Positions 24,744-31,422 of a DNA stretch of 64,000 nucleotides are shown here, piece after piece. Location: contig JAJQCD010000017.1 of NCBI GenBank assembly GCA_021202925.1, positions 62,001 through 126,000 of the forward strand, read 5' to 3'. A program made the position numbers and the translations under genes. Source of the stretch: Clostridiales bacterium. GTDB lineage: Bacteria; Bacillota; Clostridia; Lachnospirales; Lachnospiraceae. How positions within the stretch are numbered: the stretch's first letter is position 1; each line of letters opens with the position of its first letter. Under the pieces are notes generated by a model. The model was not told the origin of the DNA and did no database searches. It saw only the letters and a list, made by a program, of their open reading frames with translations.

Positions 24744-27269
24744 ATGAACGGAAGACGAAGATTTCTGATCGGCCTGCTTGCGGCCGCAACAATATTGCTT
24801 GATCTGGCGGGAACGGCATGGAGCCTGCACCGCTATCCGCAGCGAATCCTCTCTCAGGATGCACTGTTCGGCGTGGACCATATCAACCTGAACGAATTTG
24901 ATGCCGAAGAAGACGGCACCCTGACGGCCCTCTCAGATGATCCCTGGATCTATTATGTTCTCGAACAGCCCATGAACATCCAGCAGATCTCGGTGACAAC
25001 CTCTCATGTAGGCGGCCCCGCGACCCGGGCTCAGTTCTATCTGATGCCGTCACTGGCCTTTCAGGAAACGGATCTGAGAGACGGGACAGTCTCTGTCCGC
25101 TTCGGGTACGGACAGGAGCGAGACGGAGTCAGTGCTGTCCGCCTGGATATGGCCACAGACACTGGTGCGGTTGTCCTGGTCGAACAGGCTGTCATCAACA
25201 GCCGCATATCCGTCATCTTAAACTGTCAGCGTATCATGGCAATCGGGCTGATCGCCGCAGGACTTGCCATGGCTGAATGCCTCGGCTGGCGGCGACTGAT
25301 CCGCGACCGCAAGCACAGATCTGTCTGCATCTTCGCCACGCTTGCCCAGGCAGCGGCAAAGCTCGCCATCCTCTGGCTGCTTCGCGGCAATCTCCTGCAC
25401 AACAACGAAGCGAAAGCATTCTATCTGCTCTCCTGGATGCTGGTTCTCGGGCTGGAGGTGTTCTCGGTCGCGGCGCTCTGGATCGGTTCCGGCACATCCC
25501 GGCACAACCTCTGGTTTTCCTATGGACTGGCCGTTCCCTTCGCCGCCGCGGAATTTGCCGTCACCGAACTGCTGACCCTGGTTCCGTTCAATTTTCAATC
25601 ATCCGGCTATTTCGCGCTGAATCTGCTGATCCTCTGGCTGACGGCAGCCTTTCTGCTTCTGATTCTGCGCAGAGGCGCATTTGCCTTTTCCCTTGTCTCG
25701 GTCGCCCTCACAATCCTGGCCGCAGTCAACCACTACTACAGCATTTTGCGGGGCAACCCGCTCGAATATTTCGACATCGCCCTCGCGCGCACGGCGGCCG
25801 GCGTGGTCAGCCATTATACATTTGCCCCCGACCGGGAAACGGTGGCGGCTTTTCTGGCCATGGGCGTCATCATCCTCGTCGGATTCGCGGCTCTCGGTGT
25901 ACGCGGCTGCAAAACACGACCGAAAACATTTGCGGCAAACCTGGCTGTCACCGCCCTGGCCGCTGCACTCCTTCTCCCCCATGTACCATTGATTGAAAAT
26001 TTCGCCAATCTGCAGATCATCAGCAGCGAGAAGGGATATCTGCTCTCCTTTGTCTCCTTCATCCGCATGGGCAAAGTCACCAGACCGACAGGATATTCGA
26101 CCGACGCGGTTCGCGAGATTCTCGAAACGGCAACGACGGGAACCGCGAATGATACCTCCGCGGAGCACGCAGCATCTTCCACGCCGAACATCATTGTCAT
26201 CATGGATGAAGCGTTCGCTGACCTGCCGGATATTTTCGGTTTTCTGACAACAGACGATGTTCTGCCCCATATCCATGCCATGTCAGAAAATACTGTCCAT
26301 GGGCGACTGCTCACCTCTGTCTACGGCGGAGGGACGGCAAACACAGAATATGAATTTCTGACCGGAAACAGTCTGCACTATTTCCCGGTCGGTTGCAGCC
26401 CCTATGTACAGTATCTGGGCAGTGAACAGCAGTCTCTCGCCTGGCGTCTGGAGCATCTCGGCTACGAATCGGCCGCTTATCACCCGTACCTGGGAATCAG
26501 CTATCGCCGCGAGGAAGCATACCCGCTTCTCGGACTGGAACCGTTTTACACCATCGACGATGAACTCCCTCACGAAAGCTATATCCGCTCCTATATCAGC
26601 GACCAGGCGGATTTTGACAATATCATTTCCCTGTATGAGAACCGGAATCCGGATCAGCCGTTTTTCCTGTTCAATGTCACCATGCAGAATCACGGCGGTT
26701 TCGCGACCGAAGATTACGGGCTGGATCTCTCGCTCCGCCCCATTGACAGCCGCCTCCAGAATGACGGCCTGCTGGAATATCTCTATCTGATCCATGAGAC
26801 GGACGCCGCCTTTTCCAGTCTCGTCGACTACTTCTCCCAGGTTGAGGAGGATACGATCATCCTCCTTTTCGGCGACCACCAGCCAAGCATGGATCAGGAT
26901 GTGATCGAAACAATGGGACAGATCGTCCTCGATCGGGAAGGTGTGGAAGACGACCAGCGTTATTACTATTCCACCTTTGTCATCTGGGCAAACTACGATA
27001 TCCAGGAAGAACACAATGTTCTCTCCTCGCCCAATTATCTGCGGGCGCTCTTACTCGATACCGCCGGTGTTGAGACGAATGCCTTTGAGCGTTTCCTTCT
27101 GAACATGTCCCGGGAATATCCCGCAATCAATGCCTACGGATATCTCGACGCGCAGGGGAACTGGTCCTTCCGCAGCGACGAAGAAGATGGATTCCTGCGC
27201 GATTACCACTATCTCGTCTATCAGAATGTGTTCGACAAAAAGAATATGGAAAGCGGATACTATGAATAA
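24744..27269 (+). CDS. LTA synthase family sulfatase-fold membrane enzyme
   Basis: An 841-residue membrane protein. Several hydrophobic segments occupy roughly residues 10-420, followed by an extracellular alkaline-phosphatase/sulfatase domain of the LtaS group. Motifs seen are NIIVIMDEAFADL (metal-binding Glu/Asp), YGGGTANTEYEFLTGN (expected nucleophile Thr), NVTMQNHGG and LFGDHQPS (metal ligands). LtaS-family enzymes move glycerol phosphate from phosphatidylglycerol to glycolipid or polysaccharide chains. The N-terminal part is longer than in LtaS itself, so it may modify another polymer. The start at 24744 follows GTGGAGG; the frame is open further upstream but without a ribosome site. It is divergent from marR. 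Confidence 0.87.
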   Translation: MNGRRRFLIGLLAAATILLDLAGTAWSLHRYPQRILSQDALFGVDHINLNEFDAEEDGTLTALSDDPWIYYVLEQPMNIQQISVTTSHVGGPATRAQFYLMPSLAFQETDLRDGTVSVRFGYGQERDGVSAVRLDMATDTGAVVLVEQAVINSRISVILNCQRIMAIGLIAAGLAMAECLGWRRLIRDRKHRSVCIFATLAQAAAKLAILWLLRGNLLHNNEAKAFYLLSWMLVLGLEVFSVAALWIGSGTSRHNLWFSYGLAVPFAAAEFAVTELLTLVPFNFQSSGYFALNLLILWLTAAFLLLILRRGAFAFSLVSVALTILAAVNHYYSILRGNPLEYFDIALARTAAGVVSHYTFAPDRETVAAFLAMGVIILVGFAALGVRGCKTRPKTFAANLAVTALAAALLLPHVPLIENFANLQIISSEKGYLLSFVSFIRMGKVTRPTGYSTDAVREILETATTGTANDTSAEHAASSTPNIIVIMDEAFADLPDIFGFLTTDDVLPHIHAMSENTVHGRLLTSVYGGGTANTEYEFLTGNSLHYFPVGCSPYVQYLGSEQQSLAWRLEHLGYESAAYHPYLGISYRREEAYPLLGLEPFYTIDDELPHESYIRSYISDQADFDNIISLYENRNPDQPFFLFNVTMQNHGGFATEDYGLDLSLRPIDSRLQNDGLLEYLYLIHETDAAFSSLVDYFSQVEEDTIILLFGDHQPSMDQDVIETMGQIVLDREGVEDDQRYYYSTFVIWANYDIQEEHNVLSSPNYLRALLLDTAGVETNAFERFLLNMSREYPAINAYGYLDAQGNWSFRSDEEDGFLRDYHYLVYQNVFDKKNMESGYYE

Positions 27270-27282
27270 TCCTGATACAGAA

Positions 27283-28687
27283 TCACTCTTTCCCATTCCA
27301 GCAATAAGTACAGACGCACTCCTGCGGAAGCCCAATCGACCGGATCAGGTCGTCCAGCCGGTGGTAACGCAATGTTGTGAAATTCAGTTCCCTGCGGATT
27401 TCCTCGACCATCTCCTCATATTTGGGGGAATCCGGGTTGGAATATTCTTCCAGCAATTCCGGAGTGCACGTTCCCTCCTTCCTGAGGATAACCCGGCGCG
27501 CGATCAGATCCAGTTCCGACTTTGACCGGGAAAAATTCAGATATTTGCATCCAAATAAAAGCGGCGGACAGGCCGGACGAATATGCACTTCCTTCGCCCC
27601 ACTGCTGTACAGGAATTCCGTCGTCTCTCCCAGCTGCGTCCCCCGCACGATTGAGTCGTCGATGAGCAGCAGCCGTTTCCCATGAATCAGCGCCTCAACC
27701 GGAATCAGCTTCATCTTCGCAATCAGATTGCGCTGGCTCTGGTGAACCGGCATAAAGGAGCGCGGCCAGGTCGGCGTATACTTGATAAACGGTCTCGCAA
27801 ATGGAATACCCGAACGGTTGGAATACCCGATCGCGTGTGCAGTTCCGGAATCGGGTACACCGGCAACCAGATCCGCCCCCGACATTATCACGCGACGCCA
27901 ACATGTCTCCGCAGCGATAACGCATCTCTTCCACGTTGACGCCCTCGTAACAGGACGTCGGGTATCCGTAATACACCCATAGAAACGCACAGATCCTCAT
28001 CTTGTCGCCCGGCTGCTGCACGACGCGGCAACTGTCCGCCCGGATAAAATCAATCTCTCCCGGCCCCAGTTCATGCACGTCATGATATCCCAGATTCAGA
28101 TACGCGAAACTCTCAAACGATACACAGTGCGCATGATCATTTTTCCCAACGATAAGCGGAGTGCGGCCAAGGCGGTCACGTGCGGCAAAAATACCGTGTT
28201 CATTGAGAATCAGAATCGACAGAGAACCTTCCACGATCTCCTGCACATAACGAATTCCCTCCACAATGGATGGTTTCCGGTTGATCAGACTTGCGACAAC
28301 CTCCGTCGCATTGAGCCTTCCCTCGCTCATCTCCATATACTGCGTAAAGCCGTCTGCCATCGCCTCCTTCGCGAGCTGCTCCAGGTTCTGGATCACACCG
28401 ACGGTCGTAATCGCGTAGCTGCCCAGACGGGAAGCAATCAGAAGCGGCTGAGGCTCATTGTCAGAAATGCAGCCAATCCCCGCCGTCCCTTCCAGTTCCT
28501 CCAGGTCATGCTCAAATTTAGTCCGGAACGGCGCGTTCTCAATGTTGTGGATCGCGCGATGGAATCCCTTTTTTCCATATGTCGCCATTCCGCCTCTGCG
28601 CGTTCCCAAATGAGAATGGTAATCCACACCGAAAAACAAATCATTCGTACAGCTCTGCTGCGATATCACTCCAAAAATGCCACCCAC
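27283..28687 (-). pseudogene. PurF-like amidophosphoribosyltransferase paralogue, frameshifted
   Basis: Two reading frames together encode one PurF-like protein of about 467 residues. The N-terminal part contains FGVDYHSHLGTRRGGMA, ARDRLGRTPLIVG and SFESFAYLNLGY. It runs out of frame at a run of five C on the plus strand (27876-27880); removing one base joins RDNVGADLVAGVPDSG and restores the PRPP motif LLLIDDSIVRGTQL in the second frame. The likely start is GTG at 28687, 7 nt after GGAGG. In true PurF the mature N-terminus is the catalytic Cys (CGVFG); here it reads GGIFG, so glutaminase activity is not expected. This Cys-less form may be a family of its own. The frameshift may be real or a homopolymer error. 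Confidence 0.8.
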
Positions 28688-28736
28688 GGTATTTCCTCCC
28701 ATTGTCCTTTGCATTTGTTTCAACAGTTGCTCAGCT

Positions 28737-28766
28737 ATTATACCCTGACATACAGAACAATGTCAA
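28737..28766 (-). promoter_or_regulatory. Promoter of the PurF-like gene
   Basis: Reverse-strand TTGACA (28761-28766) and TATAAT (28737-28742), spacing 18 bp. Confidence 0.7.
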
Positions 28767-28886
28767 TCGGTAGCGGATTCATTTTGCACTGGCACTTGCC
28801 GACTTCTGGCCCCTGTTCTTCCTTATTCCGTTCCCGCGCTGCATAAAAAAGATTCTGTTCAGCGCCGGGATACGAAAACACCCCTC

Positions 28887-28925
28887 TGCCAAAGTCCTCC
28901 ATATGAAATCGGCAAAGGGGTTTGA
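28887..28925 (-). terminator. Intrinsic terminator of the coiled-coil gene
   Basis: Reverse-strand stem AACCCCTTTGCC/GGCAGAGGGGT with one internal mismatch, followed by GTTTTCG. Confidence 0.6.
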
Positions 28926-28980
28926 TTTTCGTTGACAGAATTCATTCTGTTTTATCTATGTGTATGTACAGGCGAAACTC

Positions 28981-29277
28981 TTACGCAATCCCCAAATGAT
29001 CTTTTACATGCTGCAATTCCGCGTCCAGGTGATTCACCTTCAGATAGTACATCATGCTTTGATGAAGGGATTTCAATGCCTCGTCCAGCTTTCGATCCAG
29101 ATTCATGTGTCCCTCGGCAATCAACTGAATATTCCGGTTGGTCTCGTTTTCGAGAGTAATCCTGATCGCTTTTACTTCTACTTTTGTGTGTTCGTGATCA
29201 GCTTTCAAAGCGGCAAGATTGCTTTCGATGCTGTCCACTTTCTCTAACAGTAAATCAAGCTTCTCACTGTCCGTCAT
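28981..29277 (-). CDS. Small coiled-coil protein of unknown function
   Basis: A 98-residue, strongly charged, almost entirely helical protein. The first half has heptad-like spacing (EKLDLLLEKVDSIESNLAALK and following) and an ENETNRNIQLIAEGHMNLDRKLDEAL segment. This pattern is common in small Clostridia/Bacilli proteins of unknown role, some encoded near mobile or defence genes. No catalytic motif, signal peptide or membrane segment is present. It has its own consensus promoter, a good AGGAGG site and its own terminator, so it is a monocistronic gene. It lies at the edge of an AT-rich toxin-antitoxin island. Confidence 0.75.
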   Translation of the reverse strand: MTDSEKLDLLLEKVDSIESNLAALKADHEHTKVEVKAIRITLENETNRNIQLIAEGHMNLDRKLDEALKSLHQSMMYYLKVNHLDAELQHVKDHLGIA

Positions 29278-29306
29278 CCTGCTCCTCCTTTCCTGATTGT
29301 TCTCAC

Positions 29307-29335
29307 ATTATACCGGACTTTTCGACATCTTTCAA
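29307..29335 (-). promoter_or_regulatory. Promoter of the coiled-coil gene
   Basis: Reverse-strand TTGAAA (29330-29335) and TATAAT (29307-29312), 17 bp apart. Confidence 0.75.
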
Positions 29336-29416
29336 GGGACACATTTCATAATGTCCAGTTTTTACATTTGACGAAACCGAGCCCGCCTTACTCCTGTATT
29401 GATAATATACCGAATA

Positions 29417-29435
29417 CAAAAGCCGCCTTTCGCGG
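29417..29435 (-). terminator. Possible terminator of hicAB
   Basis: Short stem CCGC/GCGG (29423-29435) followed by CTTTTGT on the reverse strand; weak. Confidence 0.35.
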
Positions 29436-29468
29436 AGCTGACGGTAGATGTTTCTGATTTCATATCTG

Positions 29469-29813
29469 TTAACCTCTCTGTAAAGTCAGTTCATTCCTCA
29501 CAGCTTTCTCAACAAAGCTGTTCAGGCTTATCTGGTTCGTTGCTGCGAAAATCGCAGCCTCTCTGTGCAGTTCAGGTGAGATCCGGACATTGAAACTGCC
29601 CTTATATGCTTTCTCTGGCTCGATACCTTCTTCCTTACAAAGCTCCAGATAGTCATCCACTGCACCATGAAAATCTTCGACCAGTTCCTTTGCCGTTTCT
29701 CCCTCATAAGAAATCAACGCACGTATTCCCATAACCTTCCCAAAGAATACACCATCATTTTCAGAAAATTCCACGCTTCCGACATAACCTTTATAATTCA
29801 TCGTGTTATTCAT
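29469..29813 (-). CDS. hicB: HicB-type antitoxin
   Basis: A 114-residue HicB protein. The N-terminal partially degraded RNase H-like domain is visible as MNYKGYVGSVEFSENDGVFFGKVMGIRALISYEGETAKELVEDFHGAVDDYLELC. The C-terminal part (SFNVRISPELHREAAIFAATNQISLNSFVEKAV) is a ribbon-helix-helix DNA-binding domain. HicB neutralises the HicA mRNA interferase and represses the operon. The start codon overlaps the reconstructed stop of hicA by four bases (ATGA), the usual coupling in this operon. A 24-bp palindrome upstream of hicA is its probable operator. Confidence 0.92.
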   Translation of the reverse strand: MNNTMNYKGYVGSVEFSENDGVFFGKVMGIRALISYEGETAKELVEDFHGAVDDYLELCKEEGIEPEKAYKGSFNVRISPELHREAAIFAATNQISLNSFVEKAVRNELTLQRG

Positions 29814-30062
29814 AAAAGCACCTCCGCTTCTAATTTTTCAATAATCTGTTTTTTGAGAATCCAGCAATTCTTTCCTTGGGTGCGGTTTATGAAGTAAAAT
29901 TGGAGTTCTGCCATTACAAATAAATTTAACCCTCGATCCACTGGTTTTTCCTTTGTCAGACCGCCCATAACCGAAACAGCCAAGTAATTGCTCTGTTTCT
30001 TCAAATGTAAAATCTTTAGGCTTTGATTTTAACCTCTTAACCAGCTTATCTTTTTGCCCCAC
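29810..30062 (-). pseudogene. hicA: HicA-type mRNA interferase toxin, frameshifted near the C-terminus
   Basis: A small toxin with the HicA double-stranded-RNA-binding-like fold: KLVKRLKSKPKDFTFEETEQLL, then GSRVKF and the catalytic His region LLHKPHP. As read, the frame ends after 74 codons (29838). If one T of the six-T run at 29851-29856 is removed, the frame continues QKQIIEKLEAEVLL and stops at 29810, overlapping the hicB start in the standard way. The tail matches the usual HicA C-terminal helix. So the frame is either truly broken, leaving a truncated toxin with its catalytic His intact, or affected by a homopolymer error. The start is GTG at 30062, 8 nt after GGAGG. Confidence 0.85.
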
Positions 30063-30101
30063 AAATGAAACCTCCGATCCTTGATCATCTCCTCTTTATA
30101 T

Positions 30102-30130
30102 AGTATATCACAGAGATCATTAAATTGCAA
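30102..30130 (-). promoter_or_regulatory. Promoter of hicAB
   Basis: Reverse-strand -35 TTGCAA (30125-30130) and -10 TATACT (30102-30107), 17 bp apart. The -35 is inside the palindrome at 30124-30147. Confidence 0.7.
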
Positions 30131-30147
30131 CTAATATTAGTTGCAAT
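30124..30147. promoter_or_regulatory. 24-bp perfect palindrome, probable HicB operator
   Basis: Half-site ATTGCAACTAAT followed directly by its exact reverse complement ATTAGTTGCAAT. It overlaps the -35 of hicAB. HicB proteins with ribbon-helix-helix domains bind such sites. Confidence 0.75.
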
Positions 30148-30421
30148 CTTGAAGTCAAAAGAAATCCATTGTTCGATACACATTCGGATTCTGTTCGAGA
30201 AAATCTGAAAGAAACAGTGGCAAAGCTACCTGCTTTCCATATGACCTTTTCAATAAGGCTAATTATTTCACAGCCCCCAAAAATAATTTTAATAATGAAT
30301 TTATATGCTTCTTCTTGACAATCAAATCAAATAAGCGTACCATAATGTACCAATCGAAAAAATTATGAGGTTTGTAAAAAATACCAGTAGATTTTTTTCT
30401 AAAATCGTGTATACTATAAAT
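30148..30421. other. AT-rich intergenic region
   Basis: No open reading frame with a ribosome site was seen. It holds the left copy of a 12-bp direct repeat (30266-30277) and, at its end, a -10-like TATACT (30410-30415) upstream of the structured RNA, without a convincing -35. Confidence 0.45.
30266..30277 (+). repeat. Left 12-bp direct repeat flanking the RNA/toxin unit
   Basis: TTTCACAGCCCC; an identical copy lies at 31289-31300, so the two bracket a unit of about 1.0 kb. Confidence 0.45.
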
Positions 30422-30560
30422 GAACAGAGATATTAAAGTACTTTCACACTTGCTAACAAGTGTTTTTTGGCCGACAAGGCTGCTATTGAAAGGATAATTT
30501 GACCGACGAGGTCTCTCTGGTTCGCCAGAGTAGGGTATGGTTAGCGCCGTACCCTTTTTT
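30422..30560 (+). ncRNA. Structured RNA upstream of a PemK-like gene (possible type III antitoxin RNA)
   Basis: Five stem-loops lie in 110 nt. (1) ACACTTG-CTAA-CAAGTGT followed by a T-run (30446-30468). (2) GGCC-GACAA-GGCT (30469-30481). (3) GACC-GACGA-GGTC (30501-30513). Stems 2 and 3 begin exactly 32 nt apart, share the loop GAC(A/G)A and differ by compensating base pairs. (4) CTCTGG-TTCG-CCAGAG (30515-30530). (5) GGGTATGG-6nt-CCGTACCC plus six T (30533-30560), an intrinsic terminator 14 nt before the toxin gene's ribosome site. Promoter, repeated RNA units, leaky terminator and a MazF/Kid-fold gene form the organisation of type III toxin-antitoxin loci. A cis-acting attenuator is the alternative. 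The 5' end is a guess from the -10-like box. Confidence 0.55.
30533..30560 (+). terminator. Intrinsic terminator between structured RNA and PemK-like gene
   Basis: 8-bp stem (30533-30540 with 30547-30554, one G-U pair), 6-nt loop TTAGCG and six T. It stands between the presumed promoter and the gene, so it must be read through for expression. Confidence 0.8.
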
Positions 30561-30588
30561 CATATAAAAAACTAAGGAGAGTTGCTGA

Positions 30589-31263
30589 TTGAAAGAATAT
30601 TTGAAAGCGCAAAGCAAAACTGATGAAACAATCCTTGCTAATTCATTTAGCACGGATGAACTTGAGCGATTTTCTAAATCTGATTACCGCTGGGCAGATA
30701 ACCGTTCAAAACAATTTCGCCACAAAACCGTGAAAAAAGGTGAGATTTATCAATTCGAATTTGGTAAGAATTTCATACCTGAAATGTCATACGAACACAG
30801 AGGACTTGTTATAGGAGTAAAGCAGAAGCTACTGTATGTGCTTCCTATCTTCTCTTACAATCCTACAAAACATACTGATGTATATCATCCTGTTGATCAC
30901 CCAACATCCAAAAGTGATATGTTTTTATTGAAAAGCAGTGAATTTTCCTTCATCAGCCATGACTCTGTTTTAAAGCTTAATGATATTCGAACCGTCAGTA
31001 TAAACCGTATATTGTATCAGCAAAATGGTATGATTCCACCATCCTCAGATACATATAAGCAGATTGAAAAACTCGCGCTGCAAAAATACTTTCCGTCTTT
31101 TGCATATGATTTTACCCAGATGGAACAAATTATCAGTGATCTTGAAAATAAGTTGAAAGAAAATGAAGAAACTCAAAAACAGCTGACTGCTGAAAATGAA
31201 GCACTTAAAGCTAAAATAGCTGAACTCTCCGAAGCATTAGAAAAGTCAAGACCACCGGCTTAG
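30589..31263 (+). CDS. PemK/MazF-fold toxin-like protein with C-terminal coiled coil
   Basis: A 224-residue protein; the start is TTG at 30589, 8 nt after AAGGAGA. Residues about 49-143 resemble the PemK/MazF/Kid barrel: KKGEIYQFEFG (first strand), EHRGLVIGVK (the R-P-V-V position), LLYVLPIFSYNP, and KLNDIRTVSINRILY, which matches the QIRTIDKRRL element of MazF. Residues about 175-220 form a strong coiled coil with heptads (LENKLKENEETQKQLTAENEAL). ToxN-type type III toxins have the same fold, so an endoribonuclease is plausible, but the sequence is far from known ToxN or CptN. Base composition is clearly more AT-rich than nearby housekeeping genes, which suggests transfer. Confidence 0.65.
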   Translation: MKEYLKAQSKTDETILANSFSTDELERFSKSDYRWADNRSKQFRHKTVKKGEIYQFEFGKNFIPEMSYEHRGLVIGVKQKLLYVLPIFSYNPTKHTDVYHPVDHPTSKSDMFLLKSSEFSFISHDSVLKLNDIRTVSINRILYQQNGMIPPSSDTYKQIEKLALQKYFPSFAYDFTQMEQIISDLENKLKENEETQKQLTAENEALKAKIAELSEALEKSRPPA

Positions 31264-31278
31264 CCGGTGACTTGTTCT

Positions 31279-31300
31279 GGGGCTGTTTTTTCACAGCCCC
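31279..31300 (+). other. Hairpin after the PemK-like gene
   Basis: GGGGCTGT/ACAGCCCC with a T-rich loop (31279-31300). Its right arm contains the second copy of the 12-bp direct repeat (31289-31300). There is no U-run after the stem. A further 9-bp inverted repeat AACATGCAG/CTGCATGTT follows at about 31307-31343. Confidence 0.5.
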
Positions 31301-31422
31301 AATACAAACATGCAGCTCCGCCGTAAAGGTAGAACTGCATGTTGAAATGTTAGCTACAGAATCACAAAATGGCAAACTTATTCCATTTATAATTACAGAT
31401 TCACAACTGGCCAGGCAGACAA

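Noticed and set aside
27876-27880. Programmed frameshift in the PurF-like gene
   Set aside because: Restoring the frame needs one skipped base in a G5 run. There is no known +1 slippery signal or stimulatory structure, and -1 slippage would not restore the frame; mutation or sequencing error is simpler.
29851-29856. Transcriptional slippage used to express full-length HicA
   Set aside because: A run of six A in the RNA is short for productive polymerase slippage, and the required change is loss of one base; treated as mutation or error.
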